Notes: generated from the letters alone by a model not told the origin. 64,000 bases of DNA from Providencia sp. R33 (GCF_019343475.1 NZ_CP072453.1:1364001-1428000), one strand, 5' to 3'. Shown: positions 10,659 to 22,470, numbered from the stretch's first letter. Translations and numbers: made by a program.

Positions 10659-10692
10659 GAAATGCCAATCTGTTATTGATTGGCATTTTTTT
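10659..10692 (+). terminator. Terminator of topA
   Basis: The 10-bp stem AATGCCAATC/GATTGGCATT with a 7-nt loop is followed by a run of T. It sits between topA and the convergent phospholipase-like gene. Confidence 0.92.
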
Positions 10693-10696
10693 TGCA

Positions 10697-11542
10697 CTAA
10701 ACAGATTGTAATTGATTTACTTTAATCGTTTTTTTCGCTAAATCTTCATCAATAAAATCAAAAATTAAGATGCCTTTTTGCGTAGACTTATCTAACGTCG
10801 CTAATTCATTGCGAATAATAGGGTTAATGATATCTGCATACGCCATTGGGCTGCCTAGATGACCATTTGTCGCGCTAATATGATTGAGTATGAGTTGTTG
10901 TTCATTGATATTATCGCCACCATGAATTAATGACATGATATCATTAATTTTTTCCTGAACCTCAGGGCCATTCCAATTATCTTGTAATGAAATCAAGGGA
11001 TTCTGATGCCAATTATGTGCCCAACGAGTGCCATCCTCTAATGTTGAAACGCCCAGTTCAGGAGGCGCACATTCAATCGCTAAAATTTTACCTCTTAGCT
11101 GTTTTACGCATGGCCATTTAAAGGTGTTTTCATCGATTTGTTCAGGTAGTAAAAGATGTTTTAGGTAAGGTTCAATAAATGGGACCAGAGCTTGTTTATA
11201 GGCCTCAAAATCATCTTTTTTCTCATTGGCATTTTGAATGCGTAAAATGATAAATTCAGTAGGGTGTGTATCAAGGAAAGAAATAAAACACTGGAAAAGG
11301 TCTTCAGCCATGATGTCACTATGCCATTCACGGTGCGCAATGTTCAAATTGCGAGTTAACCTTAAATCAAAAAAACGAACGCCGCAGTTAAGCTGCTCTG
11401 CTAGTGATAATGTCTGGGTTTGGTAATAGGGCTGATCACAAGTTGATGTGATGGCATCGTGAGTCCCTGGGATTAATAAATCCGTCACGGACAATTCATC
11501 TGCGACATATTTGAGCCAATCAATATAATTATTATTTTGCAT
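10697..11542 (-). CDS. Phosphatidylinositol-specific phospholipase C-like protein
   Basis: A PI-PLC X-type TIM-barrel protein of 281 aa. The core motifs are LIPGTHDA with a candidate catalytic His28, GVRFFDLRL, and AHREW with a second candidate His70. Bacterial PI-PLCs use two such histidines to cleave the phosphodiester. No signal peptide is visible, so it would be cytoplasmic unless exported by another route. It lies 76 bp downstream of an MFS gene on the same strand, with a hairpin between them. The substrate is unknown. Family assignment is good; true phospholipase activity is inferred. Confidence 0.75.
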   Translation of the reverse strand: MQNNNYIDWLKYVADELSVTDLLIPGTHDAITSTCDQPYYQTQTLSLAEQLNCGVRFFDLRLTRNLNIAHREWHSDIMAEDLFQCFISFLDTHPTEFIILRIQNANEKKDDFEAYKQALVPFIEPYLKHLLLPEQIDENTFKWPCVKQLRGKILAIECAPPELGVSTLEDGTRWAHNWHQNPLISLQDNWNGPEVQEKINDIMSLIHGGDNINEQQLILNHISATNGHLGSPMAYADIINPIIRNELATLDKSTQKGILIFDFIDEDLAKKTIKVNQLQSV

Positions 11543-11572
11543 AGTGCTTACCTAGTCCGTTTTCTAAATAGA

Positions 11573-11597
11573 CAATGAGCCGTTATTGTAACGGCTC
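11573..11597. repeat. Palindrome between the MFS and PI-PLC-like genes
   Basis: The 11-bp arms ATGAGCCGTTA/TAACGGCTCAT flank a 3-nt loop. No proper T tract follows on the minus strand, so it may be a weak terminator or mRNA-end stabiliser that lowers expression of the downstream phospholipase-like gene. Confidence 0.6.
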
Positions 11598-11618
11598 ATA
11601 TCGTTATAATATAATGTT

Positions 11619-12971
11619 TTATTGCGATTTTTTCATTTTAATAACGGTCCAAGACAGTAACGCGGCGATTAATGTTAAGACAGATAACCCAATAAAAACA
11701 TTACCAATAATATTTGTTGGCGTGAGAATTTCTTTGACGACTTGCCCTTGTTCATTTAATTGTGGGCTAAAAATGATTTTACCCAAAATTAATGGTGCCA
11801 GTAGCGCAGGGAGGTAACCAATCGTAATAGCCAAAGACATTGCTGCGGATGCATGCTTTTTATCAATCCCAAATTCACCGATTGGGGCATAGTAGACGCC
11901 TCGGATCATAAAGCAGCATGCAGAGGCACATAACATCAAGACCATTATGGTGTTACGAACCACTGGGCTAATGATATTATCAGGCGCTTGGCCCGCCATA
12001 AACTCCGTGATAGAAGCGGGGTTCATGTAGAATAAAGTACCGATAGCCGCGAGTAAAATCACCAGAATAAATGACATAAAACGCATAAAATGGGCGGTGG
12101 ATTTAAACGCTAAAGTGACCAGCAATGTGGATAATAACGGTAACATTCGCAGCGCAATCACTACGGATACAAATACCGCAGCGACGGTTGCGGAGGCACC
12201 ATAACCTGCTTGTAAGAAACGGGCAAAGTAAGTACCCGCCGCCACAAAGGTACCGTAAATACAAAAAACGTTAAGGCCTGTTACCCAAACTATCGGCAAC
12301 TTAATGACTTTTAATACACCAAGCAGGGCTTCTTTTACAGAGTTTACGGTATCCGCATCTTCACTGACTCGGGCGTCTTTCGGTACAGCTAAGAAAATGA
12401 GTATCGCAGTTGCGAGTACAATAATTGATGATGTGATCATCATGGTGCGGCTACTGGCTTCGTAGTAAACCATTGCTGCCCATAATAAACTCATCAAAAA
12501 TGCCAATAAACCTCGCCCAAATTCAAACATACCGAATGCGACACCTTGGTGCTCTTTGGTGGTTGATAAGCTGACGGCTTTAAAGTTGGCGGGTTTAAAT
12601 AACACTTCGCTGAGTAATAACATAGAGAAAAAGCATAACAGTAGAGTCGGCATACTTAAGCCTGGTGAGTTTAAGGCGATAAAAAGAGAAATACAGCCAA
12701 CCCCGAGTGTAGTGATTAACATAATCACACGCACTTTAAACCTGTCACCGACCCAACCGAGAGCCAGAGTACCTAACAAAATAACTAATCCTTGCATTGA
12801 ATAGAGTTGGCCTGCTTGTGCGTCAGTGATCCCCATTGCGACAGGAAAGCCGAGTGGTAAGGAGTTCCGCAAATCCCAAAAGGCATACAATAATTGGGCG
12901 TTGGCGGTAATAAAAATAAGTTGAATGATGGTGTGTGCTGAAAAACCAAACTTTTTGGCAAGAGTATTCAT
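11619..12971 (-). CDS. MFS transporter
   Basis: A 450-aa membrane protein with about twelve hydrophobic segments and the MFS loop 2-3 motif LGWVGDRFKVR (variant of GxLaDrxGrkr). The region LLLSEVLFKPANFKAVSLS resembles the organophosphate/hexose-phosphate antiporter-like branch of MFS proteins. The substrate cannot be assigned from sequence. It lies upstream of the PI-PLC-like gene on the same strand. A CRP-type site about 195 bp upstream suggests control by carbon status. This transporter-phospholipase pair is inserted between topA and cysB, which are neighbours in E. coli. Confidence 0.78.
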   Translation of the reverse strand: MNTLAKKFGFSAHTIIQLIFITANAQLLYAFWDLRNSLPLGFPVAMGITDAQAGQLYSMQGLVILLGTLALGWVGDRFKVRVIMLITTLGVGCISLFIALNSPGLSMPTLLLCFFSMLLLSEVLFKPANFKAVSLSTTKEHQGVAFGMFEFGRGLLAFLMSLLWAAMVYYEASSRTMMITSSIIVLATAILIFLAVPKDARVSEDADTVNSVKEALLGVLKVIKLPIVWVTGLNVFCIYGTFVAAGTYFARFLQAGYGASATVAAVFVSVVIALRMLPLLSTLLVTLAFKSTAHFMRFMSFILVILLAAIGTLFYMNPASITEFMAGQAPDNIISPVVRNTIMVLMLCASACCFMIRGVYYAPIGEFGIDKKHASAAMSLAITIGYLPALLAPLILGKIIFSPQLNEQGQVVKEILTPTNIIGNVFIGLSVLTLIAALLSWTVIKMKKSQ

Positions 12972-13488
12972 AATCTATTTTCCACTTATTATAAAAATTT
13001 AAGAAAACATAGTGTTATTTTTGCTAGCTCGTTTTATTCGTAAGGTACAGCTCTTCTTTTTTAATTAAGTTGCTTTAACGTTGCGGGGCTTTATGAAATT
13101 TTTATTTCTTATTTATTTCATGTGAAATGAATAGTCTGAAATGTAGGCGAAATAAAAATAATATACTGTGATCGTTTTCACAGCATGTTAACATTTTTTA
13201 TCAACAGCTTATTTTACGTAAACATACTGAAATGAAATTTTTACTGCGAAGGGGTAACGGTATAGTCATTCTTATTAAAGTGATTTAGGAAGGGCAAATT
13301 AACAAAGCTGATTGTGATATAACTATCATTTATTAACTAAAGCTAAATGTAACACCAATGTGATAACAAATTTATGTTAGTTTAAGTACAGTTATTAATA
13401 CTGATGAATTAACAGTAATAATTCTTGCCTTACATACCATAAGGTAAGTCGAAGGAATGATTGATAAATGTTATCTACTGGAGGCAAT
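12972..13488. other. Long regulatory intergenic region between the MFS gene and sodC
   Basis: About 500 bp separate divergent genes. The region is AT-rich and has no convincing ORF. The only clear site is the CRP-like dyad at 13167-13182. Promoters for both genes are expected here, but none stands out strongly enough to be placed. Confidence 0.5.
13167..13182. promoter_or_regulatory. Predicted CRP binding site
   Basis: TGTGA-TCGTTT-TCACA is a perfect match to both CRP half-sites with the canonical 6-bp spacer. It lies 196 bp upstream of the leftward MFS gene and 307 bp upstream of sodC; the MFS gene is the more likely target. Confidence 0.65.
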
Positions 13489-14013
13489 ATGAAGTTAAAA
13501 ATGTGTTTGCTCGCTGCTTTACTGACAGCGGGCACGGCCTATGCGGCACAATCCACAGTGGTATTAAAAGAAGCAACACCGACCGGTGAAGGTAAAACTA
13601 TTGGTGAGGTAGTTATCTCTGAAACTGAGTATGGATTACTGTTCACACCAAAACTTTCAGGTTTACAATCCGGTATTCATGGTTTCCATGTTCACGAAAA
13701 TCCAAGCTGCGAGCCAGGGGAAAAAGACGGTAAACCCGTTCCTGCACTAAAAGCGGGAGGGCATTTAGACCCAGCAAAAACGGGTGTTCACAAAGGGCCA
13801 TATGATAATTCAGGGCACTTGGGGGATTTACCTGGTTTGGTAGCAGATAGCAAAGGTAATGCCGATTATGCGGTTTTAGCACCACGTTTAAAAACACTGA
13901 AAGATGTGCAAGACCGTGCGCTAATGGTGCATGTGGGTGGCGATAATTATTCAGATAATCCAGAAGCGTTAGGTGGTGGTGGGGCTAGGATGGCCTGTGG
14001 CGTCATCAAATAA
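13489..14013 (+). CDS. sodC: Periplasmic Cu,Zn superoxide dismutase
   Basis: SodC converts superoxide to peroxide and oxygen in the periplasm. A signal peptide ends at TAYAA (about residue 20). The metal ligands appear in HGFHVHENPSCE, AGGHLDP and GPYDNSGHLGDLPGL. The conserved C-terminal Cys (RMACGVI) can form the structural disulfide, and the electrostatic loop VHVGGDNYSD is present. The start at 13489 is preferred over the in-frame ATG at 13468 because it follows GGAGG at ideal spacing and begins the signal peptide directly (174 aa). It is monocistronic. Confidence 0.95.
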   Translation: MKLKMCLLAALLTAGTAYAAQSTVVLKEATPTGEGKTIGEVVISETEYGLLFTPKLSGLQSGIHGFHVHENPSCEPGEKDGKPVPALKAGGHLDPAKTGVHKGPYDNSGHLGDLPGLVADSKGNADYAVLAPRLKTLKDVQDRALMVHVGGDNYSDNPEALGGGGARMACGVIK

Positions 14014-14032
14014 CTTTGCTCGTCATATTTTA

Positions 14033-14124
14033 CGCTGTGGCGTTGTTGGCTGCGCTTGCTAACCCTAATCACATACTGGTGTATGCTCCTAGGGCTTAGC
14101 TTCACTTGCCGCCTAGCCACAACG
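14033..14124. repeat. Imperfect palindromic intergenic element
   Basis: A roughly 90-bp structured, GC-richer block lies in the sodC 3' region. The outer arms GCGTTGTTGGCT and AGCCACAACGC pair, and the inner arms GCTAACCCTAA and CTAGGGCTTAGC pair around a central ACATAC/GTATGC-like hairpin. It resembles the dispersed palindromic intergenic elements of enterobacteria (ERIC-like class, but not ERIC itself). No second copy was noticed in this window. Confidence 0.6.
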
Positions 14125-14185
14125 CAAACTATTTAAAGCAAGGCCTAAACTGTCAAGGGGAAGTCCTTAACTGACTACACGGTTT

Positions 14186-14216
14186 AAAAGCTCGGAAAAT
14201 ATACCGAGCTTTTTTT
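14186..14216. terminator. Bidirectional terminator between sodC and pepO
   Basis: The 10-bp stem AAAAGCTCGG/CCGAGCTTTT has an 8-nt loop and a T run on the plus strand and a shorter T run on the minus strand. It separates convergent genes. Confidence 0.9.
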
Positions 14217-14222
14217 CACCCA

Positions 14223-16256
14223 TCACCAAATACGAATACGTTTTTCAGGTTCCAAATAGAGGGCGTTGTCTTTATCGACACCAAAGGTTTGGTACCAATC
14301 ATCGATATTACGCACGACACCATTGGCACGGAATTGGTTTGGACTGTGTGGGTCAGTCATAATTTTATTGCGTTCAGACTCTTTATTCGACAGCTCTTGC
14401 CATGTACGTGCCCATGCGATGAAAAAACGCTGTAAGCCGGTTGTGCCGTCAATAATTGGTGGTTCACCATTAGGGTAATTCTCTTTGGCAAACTGCTTAT
14501 AAGCACTCAACGCGATATTTAGCCCGCCTAAGTCCCCAATGTTTTCACCTAGGGTTAATTGTCCATTAACCTTTAAGCCATCAACGTCAAATGCATTGTA
14601 TTGTTCGACCAACTTTTCGGTTTTTTCTTTGAAATGTTTTTTGGCGCTTTCACTCCACCAATTGCGTAGCTGGCCTGTGCCGTCGTATAAACTGCCTTGG
14701 TCATCAAAGCCATGACCCATTTCATGACCAATAACGGCGCCGATAGCCCCATAGTTATAAGCAGGATCAACATTTGGGTCAAAGAATGGTGCTTGTAAAA
14801 TTGCCGCCGGGAAGACAATTTCATTTTGCACTGGGTTGAAATAGGCATTCACCGTTTGCGGTGTCATTCCCCATTCCCACTTGCGCACAGGTTGCCCAAT
14901 TTTGCTCAACATATCATTGTAAGACCATGCAACGACTTGCTTATAGTTATCCAATAGTGAATCAGGTTTTAAATTAACACTGCTGAAATCATTCCATTTA
15001 TCGGGATAGCCTACTTTTACGGTGAATTGTTCCAGTTTTTTCAGGGCTTCTTGGCGGGTATTTTCATCCATCCAGTCGTTATCTTTCAAACGAGAATTAA
15101 ATGTTCCTCGAACATAACTGACTAAATCTTTTATTTTTTCTTTTGATTGTGGGTCGAAATATCTTTCAACATAGATCTGCCCTAATGGTTCACCTTGTAA
15201 TGAATTTACTGTTTGTAAAGCGCGTTCTTGACGAGTACGTTGTTTCTCTACCCCGTTGAGTTTTTTCGAATAAAAATCAAAGTTGGCATCAGAAACAGCT
15301 TTATTTAAATAGCGAGCATGGTCGCTAATATATTGGAATGTTAAATAATCTTTTAATGTAGAAACGGGCGTTTTCGCGAAAATTTTAGCGGTTTGTTCAA
15401 CAGCGCTGTCTGTTTCTACTACCACTTTTTCAAGTTGTTTGTCAGTCAGGTTGTAGCGGTTGATAAAGTCATTCCAATCAAAGCCTTGGGTATAGTTTTT
15501 CATTTCAGGCAGTGACATAGCATGGTAGTTTTTGATAGTGTCACGGCGTGCTTCAGGGCTCCAATGCACCGTTGCGACCGCTTTTTCTAACTCGAAGATT
15601 TTTTGTGCTTTTTGTTCAACGTCTTTTTCGCCCGCAAGTTTCAACATAGTCGCTATATAGGCAATATAACTTTTTCGTATATCTTGCATCTGCGGGGTAT
15701 CATCGAGGTAATAAGTCCGATTTGGCAACCCTAAACCCCCTTGGCCAATATACAGAACATACGTTTCAGGGGCTTTTGCATCTAAATCGACCCAATAAGA
15801 AATCAATGAGTTGAAATCTGGGTTCGTCATTAGCTGGCTGATATCCTGATGATTTTTTGCTTTTGCAATCTCAGCTAAATCTTGTTTGATAGGGGAAAGG
15901 CCTGCTTTTTCAATGGCGTCTTCGTTCAGGAAACTTTGGTATAAATTACGGATATTACGTTGATTATGATCCAACTCGTTTTCAGGTTTTTTTTGCAGTT
16001 CATCAATAATTGCTTGAGTTTGTTTTTCGGTATTTAAGTACAAATCAACAAAAGAGTTAATGCGAGGCATGCCCGTTGGGATTTTTGCTTTGCTTATCCA
16101 ATCTTCATTCACATAACGGTAGAAATCATTTCCAGGGTTAATGGTATCGGATAAAACAATTTTTTGTTGCCCGTAAGCCACTTCTTTAGCCAGTAATTGA
16201 GGGGCAAAGGAAACCGTCGACATACCAATTAGTAGTGCTAAAACATTTATACGCAT
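14223..16256 (-). CDS. pepO: M13 family zinc endopeptidase PepO
   Basis: A neprilysin-like secreted or periplasmic metalloprotease of 677 aa. A signal peptide ends near LLAKE (about residue 24). The N-terminal M13 domain contains NPGNDFYRYVNEDWI. The C-terminal catalytic domain has VNAYFNPVQNEIVFPAAIL, the zinc motif HEMGH followed by GFDDQGSLYD, and the downstream ligand region ENIGDLGG. The C-terminus ends in RIRIW, close to the CxxW end typical of the family but lacking the Cys. Substrates are probably short peptides. It is divergent from cysB. Confidence 0.92.
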   Translation of the reverse strand: MRINVLALLIGMSTVSFAPQLLAKEVAYGQQKIVLSDTINPGNDFYRYVNEDWISKAKIPTGMPRINSFVDLYLNTEKQTQAIIDELQKKPENELDHNQRNIRNLYQSFLNEDAIEKAGLSPIKQDLAEIAKAKNHQDISQLMTNPDFNSLISYWVDLDAKAPETYVLYIGQGGLGLPNRTYYLDDTPQMQDIRKSYIAYIATMLKLAGEKDVEQKAQKIFELEKAVATVHWSPEARRDTIKNYHAMSLPEMKNYTQGFDWNDFINRYNLTDKQLEKVVVETDSAVEQTAKIFAKTPVSTLKDYLTFQYISDHARYLNKAVSDANFDFYSKKLNGVEKQRTRQERALQTVNSLQGEPLGQIYVERYFDPQSKEKIKDLVSYVRGTFNSRLKDNDWMDENTRQEALKKLEQFTVKVGYPDKWNDFSSVNLKPDSLLDNYKQVVAWSYNDMLSKIGQPVRKWEWGMTPQTVNAYFNPVQNEIVFPAAILQAPFFDPNVDPAYNYGAIGAVIGHEMGHGFDDQGSLYDGTGQLRNWWSESAKKHFKEKTEKLVEQYNAFDVDGLKVNGQLTLGENIGDLGGLNIALSAYKQFAKENYPNGEPPIIDGTTGLQRFFIAWARTWQELSNKESERNKIMTDPHSPNQFRANGVVRNIDDWYQTFGVDKDNALYLEPEKRIRIW

Positions 16257-17541
<1,285 letters not shown>

Positions 17542-17811
17542 TTATTGTCCAGCCATTTTGGGTAGCCACATTATTAACAGTGGCTACCATTAATAACTTA
17601 ATTATTTGCAATATTGACTATTTTACTCTCACTTCCGCTTATCCTTTCCATTCTTATCTTAAATTTCCTATGATTAATAGGTTTAAACTGCAAATTTGGC
17701 ACAAAATCTATAAATCAAATTTATAAAGCAACTATGCTTACAATTGGTTAACAAAAAATAATGGCGGTAAATAAATATTATTGCCATAGCCATAAAAACC
17801 AAGGAGGAGTT

Positions 17812-20484
17812 ATGTCGTTGAGTCTAAAAACAACAAGTGCCTCAACACTTGTTGTCGGAAACAAGCAGTATAATTACTTCAGTTTGGCGCTTGCCGCGAA
17901 AAAAATCGGCGACGGTTCAAAGCTGCCAAAATCCCTCAAAGTATTACTCGAAAACCTGTTACGCCATGTCGATGGCACATCTGTTGTTGAACAAGACCTA
18001 CAAGCCATTATTGATTGGCAAAAAAATGCCCATGCAGATAGGGAGATTGCCTATCGTCCCGCTCGTGTGCTGATGCAAGATTTTACGGGTGTTCCTGCGG
18101 TTGTTGACCTTGCAGCAATGCGTGAAGCGGTGAAATCACTAGGGGGAAATGTTAATCAAGTCAATCCATTATCGCCAGTTGATTTGGTGATTGACCACTC
18201 GGTGATGGTGGATGAATTTGCCACGCAAACCGCGTTTGGTGAAAACGTGGAAATTGAAATGGAGCGTAACCACGAACGCTATTTATTCCTGCGTTGGGGG
18301 CAAAAAGCCTTTAACCGTTTCCAAGTTGTGCCACCGGGTACGGGGATTTGTCATCAGGTTAACTTAGAGTACCTCGGTAAAGCGGTTTGGCATGAGGAAA
18401 TTGACGGTAAGTTATATGCTTACCCTGATACCCTTGTCGGCACCGACTCCCATACTACCATGATCAACGGGCTCGGCGTGTTGGGTTGGGGAGTGGGGGG
18501 AATTGAAGCAGAAGCGGCGATGTTAGGTCAGCCTGTTTCTATGTTAATCCCCGATGTGGTTGGCTTTAAGTTAACGGGTAAATTATCGGAAGGTATTACG
18601 GCGACTGACCTTGTTTTAACCGTCACTCAAATGCTACGTAAACACGGTGTAGTCGGTAAATTTGTCGAATTCTACGGTGATGGTTTGGCGGATTTACCTT
18701 TAGCTGACCGCGCTACTATTGCGAATATGTCGCCAGAATATGGTGCAACCTGTGGTTTCTTCCCCATCGATGAAATTACCTTGTCTTACATGCGACTAAC
18801 AGGGCGCAGTGACGATGAAGTGGCGCTGGTGGAAGCATATAGTAAAGAGCAGGGTTTATGGCGCCATGCAGGTGATGAACCTATTTTTACCAGCACCCTT
18901 GAATTGGATATGTCGACCGTTGAATCCAGCCTTGCTGGCCCGAAACGTCCACAAGATAGAGTGGAGCTGAGCCAAGTGCCTAAAGCATTCCGTGGTGCAG
19001 TTGAGCTTGAAGTGAATAAACAAGACAAAAACGCACATCCTGAAGTGAAATATCAAAATAAAACCTTTGAGCTCACCGATGGCGCAGTCGTGATTGCTGC
19101 AATTACATCTTGTACCAATACCTCAAACCCAAGTGTCTTGATGGCGGCGGGGCTGTTAGCGAAAAAAGCCGTTGAAAAAGGGCTGTCTCGTCAACCATGG
19201 GTTAAATCATCCCTTGCACCGGGTTCCAAAGTGGTAACGGACTATCTTGCGGTAGCGGGTTTAACCCCTTATTTAGATAAACTCGGCTTTAACCTTGTCG
19301 GGTATGGCTGTACCACCTGTATCGGTAACTCAGGCCCATTACCTGAACCAATCGAAGCGGCGATTAAACAAACTGATTTAACCGTGGGTGCTGTGCTTTC
19401 GGGGAACCGAAACTTTGAAGGGCGAATTCATCCTCTGGTGAAAACCAACTGGCTGGCGTCACCACCGCTCGTTGTAGCATATGCTCTAGCGGGTAATATG
19501 AATATTAATTTGAAAAATGAACCACTTGGCGTAGATAAACAAGGTAATGATGTTTATCTGAAAGACATTTGGCCGACCAGTGCTGAAATTGCTCAAGCAG
19601 TGCAGCAAGTTAAAACGGATATGTTCCGCAAAGAATACAATGCCGTATTTGAAGGTGATGATGCGTGGCGCGCCCTCGAAGTTGAAAGCTCGTCAACCTA
19701 TCATTGGCAGGTGGACTCAACGTATATTCGTCACCCACCATTCTTTGAGGGCATGAAAGCCCAGCCTGCGCCAGTAAAAGATATTCACGGCGCCAATATT
19801 TTGGCCATTCTGGGTGATTCGGTGACTACTGACCATATTTCACCTGCGGGGAATATTAAGAAAGACAGTCCAGCGGGGCGTTACCTTCAAGAACATGGTG
19901 TTGCGGTTGCGGATTTTAACTCTTATGGTTCTCGCCGAGGTAACCATGAAGTGATGATGCGCGGTACGTTTGCCAATATTCGTATTCGTAATGAAATGGT
20001 GCCAGGCGTTGAAGGCGGTTATACCTTGCATATTCCGACAGGCCAGCAAATGGCAATTTACGATGCAGCGATGTTGTACCAGCAAGAAAAACGCACATTA
20101 GCCATCATTGCAGGTAAGGAATATGGTTCAGGTTCAAGTCGTGACTGGGCGGCAAAAGGAACCAATCTATTAGGCGTTCGTGTGGTGATTGCGGAATCCT
20201 ATGAACGTATTCACCGATCCAACTTAATTGGTATGGGGGTTGTGCCTCTGGAGTTTAAAGAGGGTATGTCGCGCAAAACCCTTGGCTTAAAAGGTGACGA
20301 GCGCATTGACGTAGTCGGTCTACAATCGCTTACTCCTGGTCAAGACTTAAAAGTGAAAATCACGTTTGGTAATGGTGAAGTTAAAGAGATTACTACGCGC
20401 TGCCGTATCGATACAGGTACTGAAATGGAGTATTACCGCCATGGCGGCATTTTGCATTATGTCATTCGGCAAATGCTTCACTAA
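17812..20484 (+). CDS. acnA: Aconitate hydratase A
   Basis: AcnA interconverts citrate and isocitrate in the TCA and glyoxylate cycles. The 4Fe-4S cysteines are in [10 protein letters not shown] and [14 protein letters not shown]. The swivel domain contains [13 protein letters not shown] and the [15 protein letters not shown] loop. The start at 17812 follows a strong AAGGAGGAG and yields 890 aa, the family norm (E. coli 891); the in-frame ATG at 17761 would add an unsupported extension. The cysB-acnA-ribA order follows E. coli, with hemB and an unknown gene interposed before ribA. Confidence 0.96.
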   Translation: MSLSLKTTSASTLVVGNKQYNYFSLALAAKKIGDGSKLPKSLKVLLENLLRHVDGTSVVEQDLQAIIDWQKNAHADREIAYRPARVLMQDFTGVPAVVDLAAMREAVKSLGGNVNQVNPLSPVDLVIDHSVMVDEFATQTAFGENVEIEMERNHERYLFLRWGQKAFNRFQVVPPGTGICHQVNLEYLGKAVWHEEIDGKLYAYPDTLVGTDSHTTMINGLGVLGWGVGGIEAEAAMLGQPVSMLIPDVVGFKLTGKLSEGITATDLVLTVTQMLRKHGVVGKFVEFYGDGLADLPLADRATIANMSPEYGATCGFFPIDEITLSYMRLTGRSDDEVALVEAYSKEQGLWRHAGDEPIFTSTLELDMSTVESSLAGPKRPQDRVELSQVPKAFRGAVELEVNKQDKNAHPEVKYQNKTFELTDGAVVIAAITSCTNTSNPSVLMAAGLLAKKAVEKGLSRQPWVKSSLAPGSKVVTDYLAVAGLTPYLDKLGFNLVGYGCTTCIGNSGPLPEPIEAAIKQTDLTVGAVLSGNRNFEGRIHPLVKTNWLASPPLVVAYALAGNMNINLKNEPLGVDKQGNDVYLKDIWPTSAEIAQAVQQVKTDMFRKEYNAVFEGDDAWRALEVESSSTYHWQVDSTYIRHPPFFEGMKAQPAPVKDIHGANILAILGDSVTTDHISPAGNIKKDSPAGRYLQEHGVAVADFNSYGSRRGNHEVMMRGTFANIRIRNEMVPGVEGGYTLHIPTGQQMAIYDAAMLYQQEKRTLAIIAGKEYGSGSSRDWAAKGTNLLGVRVVIAESYERIHRSNLIGMGVVPLEFKEGMSRKTLGLKGDERIDVVGLQSLTPGQDLKVKITFGNGEVKEITTRCRIDTGTEMEYYRHGGILHYVIRQMLH

Positions 20485-20495
20485 CTTACGCTAAT

Positions 20496-20536
20496 AAAAA
20501 ACGTCTGTTTGGTTAATACCTACAGGCGTTTTTTTA
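20496..20536 (+). terminator. Terminator of acnA
   Basis: The imperfect stem AAAAAACGTCTGT/ACAGGCGTTTTTT with one mismatch is followed by a T run, 12 bp after the stop codon. Confidence 0.75.
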
Positions 20537-20755
20537 TTCCTATCTTATTTCTTAATCTTGTTTTTTCTCAATATTTTCGATGTGGATCTACGTTATGGTG
20601 TTAGGTAGATGGTTAAATGTGAGGGAGAAAACCATTCTTTATCCAACTAGTGCTGGATGAAGTTCGCCATAAATCAGTTTCTTTGTTTGAATTAATATCC
20701 ATGTAATGGATTCGGACCCGCTAAATTTATCGAAAACAACGTAAAGGAAATATAT

Positions 20756-21199
20756 ATGGCAGATATCAATGAAACCGATTTCTATAAAGGGGCATTGTGG
20801 GCAGCAGATATCTTATTAACAACTTCTCATTTTGATGGCTCGAATGAAGAAGTTCGCGATATTTTAGAACATATTCCTAATTTGTATTCTATTGTGATGA
20901 GAACACCTGAAACGGAAGTTCATGACTTACGTCTCTATGCGGACAAAGAATTCCCACTTGGTTTAAATGCGGATTACACGGCAATTACTATTGCGCCATT
21001 AAAAGAGTATTTTGATATTGTGCCAATGCCGGATCAAAACCCAGATAGCATTACTTTTGAGGTGGAATTTTGGGGCGTTGTTGCCAAAACAACTGCGGGT
21101 AAAGATGACTTATTGATTGCGGGCTTACCTTCGGCAGAAGTCGCTCAGCATTATGCAAAAGCATTAACCCATCAGCTTGATATTCAGCGTGGAAAATAA
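20756..21199 (+). CDS. Conserved hypothetical protein (147 aa)
   Basis: I do not recognise this acidic, soluble-looking protein. It has no signal peptide, no membrane segment and no obvious catalytic motif. AAAGGAAATATAT before the ATG is a good ribosome site, and codon use looks native, so it is very probably real. It is transcribed alone between acnA and the convergent hemB, with its own upstream region of about 220 bp and a shared terminator. The alternating aromatic and acidic pattern gives no function. Confidence 0.75.
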   Translation: MADINETDFYKGALWAADILLTTSHFDGSNEEVRDILEHIPNLYSIVMRTPETEVHDLRLYADKEFPLGLNADYTAITIAPLKEYFDIVPMPDQNPDSITFEVEFWGVVAKTTAGKDDLLIAGLPSAEVAQHYAKALTHQLDIQRGK

Positions 21200-21253
21200 C
21201 CAATTGGTTTATTTTTAGTCTTCATTGGGTTGTTTTCTAATCATAAATGCCAA

Positions 21254-21296
21254 AAAACCGCGATACTGTATTTATATCCAGTATCGCGGTTTTGTT
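21254..21296. terminator. Bidirectional terminator before hemB
   Basis: The 15-bp perfect stem AAAACCGCGATACTG/CAGTATCGCGGTTTT has a 10-nt loop. It is symmetrical and serves the convergent 147-aa gene and hemB. Confidence 0.92.
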
Positions 21297-21309
21297 ATAA
21301 GCTAAAAGA

Positions 21310-22287
21310 CTATAAAACCTTACTTTCAGCCAGTTGTAAGGCAAAATAAGTGAAGATTAGGTCAGCCCCAGCGCGTTTAATTGAGCCTAAGGTTTCCAAT
21401 GCAACACGCGTTTCATCAATCGCACCGGCTTGCGCTGCAAATTTGATTTGTGCATATTCACCACTGACTTGATATGCACCAATAGGTAATTGCGTATGCT
21501 CACGTAAGTCACGGATAATATCGAGATAAGCCCCAGCGGGTTTGATCATCAACGCATCGGCACCTTCACGCTCGTCAATCAGCGACTCATGCAGCGCTTC
21601 ACGGCGATTCATTGGGTTCATTTGGTAAGTTTTACGGTCACCTTTTAAACATGAACCTGCTGCATCACGAAACGGGCCATACAGTGCAGAAGCGAATTTC
21701 GTGGAATAGGACATAATAGCGGTATCCGTAAATCCTGCTTCATCTAGCGCATGGCGAATGGCAGCAACTTGGCCATCCATTGCAGCAGAAGGGGCAATAA
21801 AGTCCGCACCTGCACGGGCAGCTGCAACTGCTTGTAAACCTAAATTGTGGATAGTGGCATCGTTATCAACAACGTGGTTATGCATCACACCGCAATGGCC
21901 GTGGGAGGTATATTCACAAAAACAGGTATCAGACATCACAATCATTTCAGGAACGGTGTCTTTACAGATACGGGACATACGTGCAACTAAGCCATTTTCT
22001 TGCCATGCATCACTGCCATTATCATCAAGGTGATGAGAAACACCAAAAGTCATGACGGATTTAATCCCCGCATTTGCAATACGCTCAATCTCATATGCCA
22101 AACGCTTTTCAGGAATACGCATCACACCTGGCATGCTATTGATAGGCATGTAGTCGTCGAGTTCTTCTTCAACGAAAATTGGCAAGCAAAGGTCATTTAC
22201 TGATAGGTGGGTTTCTTGGAATAAAGTGCGGAGTTTTTCAGTTTTACGCAGTCTTCTCATGCGTTGAATAGAATGCAGGTTGTTCAC
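21310..22287 (-). CDS. hemB: Delta-aminolevulinic acid dehydratase (porphobilinogen synthase)
   Basis: HemB condenses two 5-aminolevulinate molecules to porphobilinogen, the first common step of tetrapyrrole synthesis. The zinc-binding cysteine motif [14 protein letters not shown] is present. The Schiff-base lysine region [15 protein letters not shown] and the second lysine in [16 protein letters not shown] follow, together with APSAAMDGQ. The length of 325 aa matches E. coli HemB. AAGGAGAT precedes the ATG on the minus strand. Confidence 0.97.
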   Translation of the reverse strand: MNNLHSIQRMRRLRKTEKLRTLFQETHLSVNDLCLPIFVEEELDDYMPINSMPGVMRIPEKRLAYEIERIANAGIKSVMTFGVSHHLDDNGSDAWQENGLVARMSRICKDTVPEMIVMSDTCFCEYTSHGHCGVMHNHVVDNDATIHNLGLQAVAAARAGADFIAPSAAMDGQVAAIRHALDEAGFTDTAIMSYSTKFASALYGPFRDAAGSCLKGDRKTYQMNPMNRREALHESLIDEREGADALMIKPAGAYLDIIRDLREHTQLPIGAYQVSGEYAQIKFAAQAGAIDETRVALETLGSIKRAGADLIFTYFALQLAESKVL

Positions 22288-22470
22288 AATATCTCCTTGT
22301 AGTTTGATGAATAAGGGAAAGATAGGATGTTATTCATCAAGGTAATAATATTGGGAACAGTATAAACCTTATAGAAAGAAAGTGAATATAACCATTAAGA
22401 AATGGCACACATTGAACGAAGATGATAAAGAAAAGGGAAGAGCGCGGGCACTCTTCCTTGGTGATGGGCG

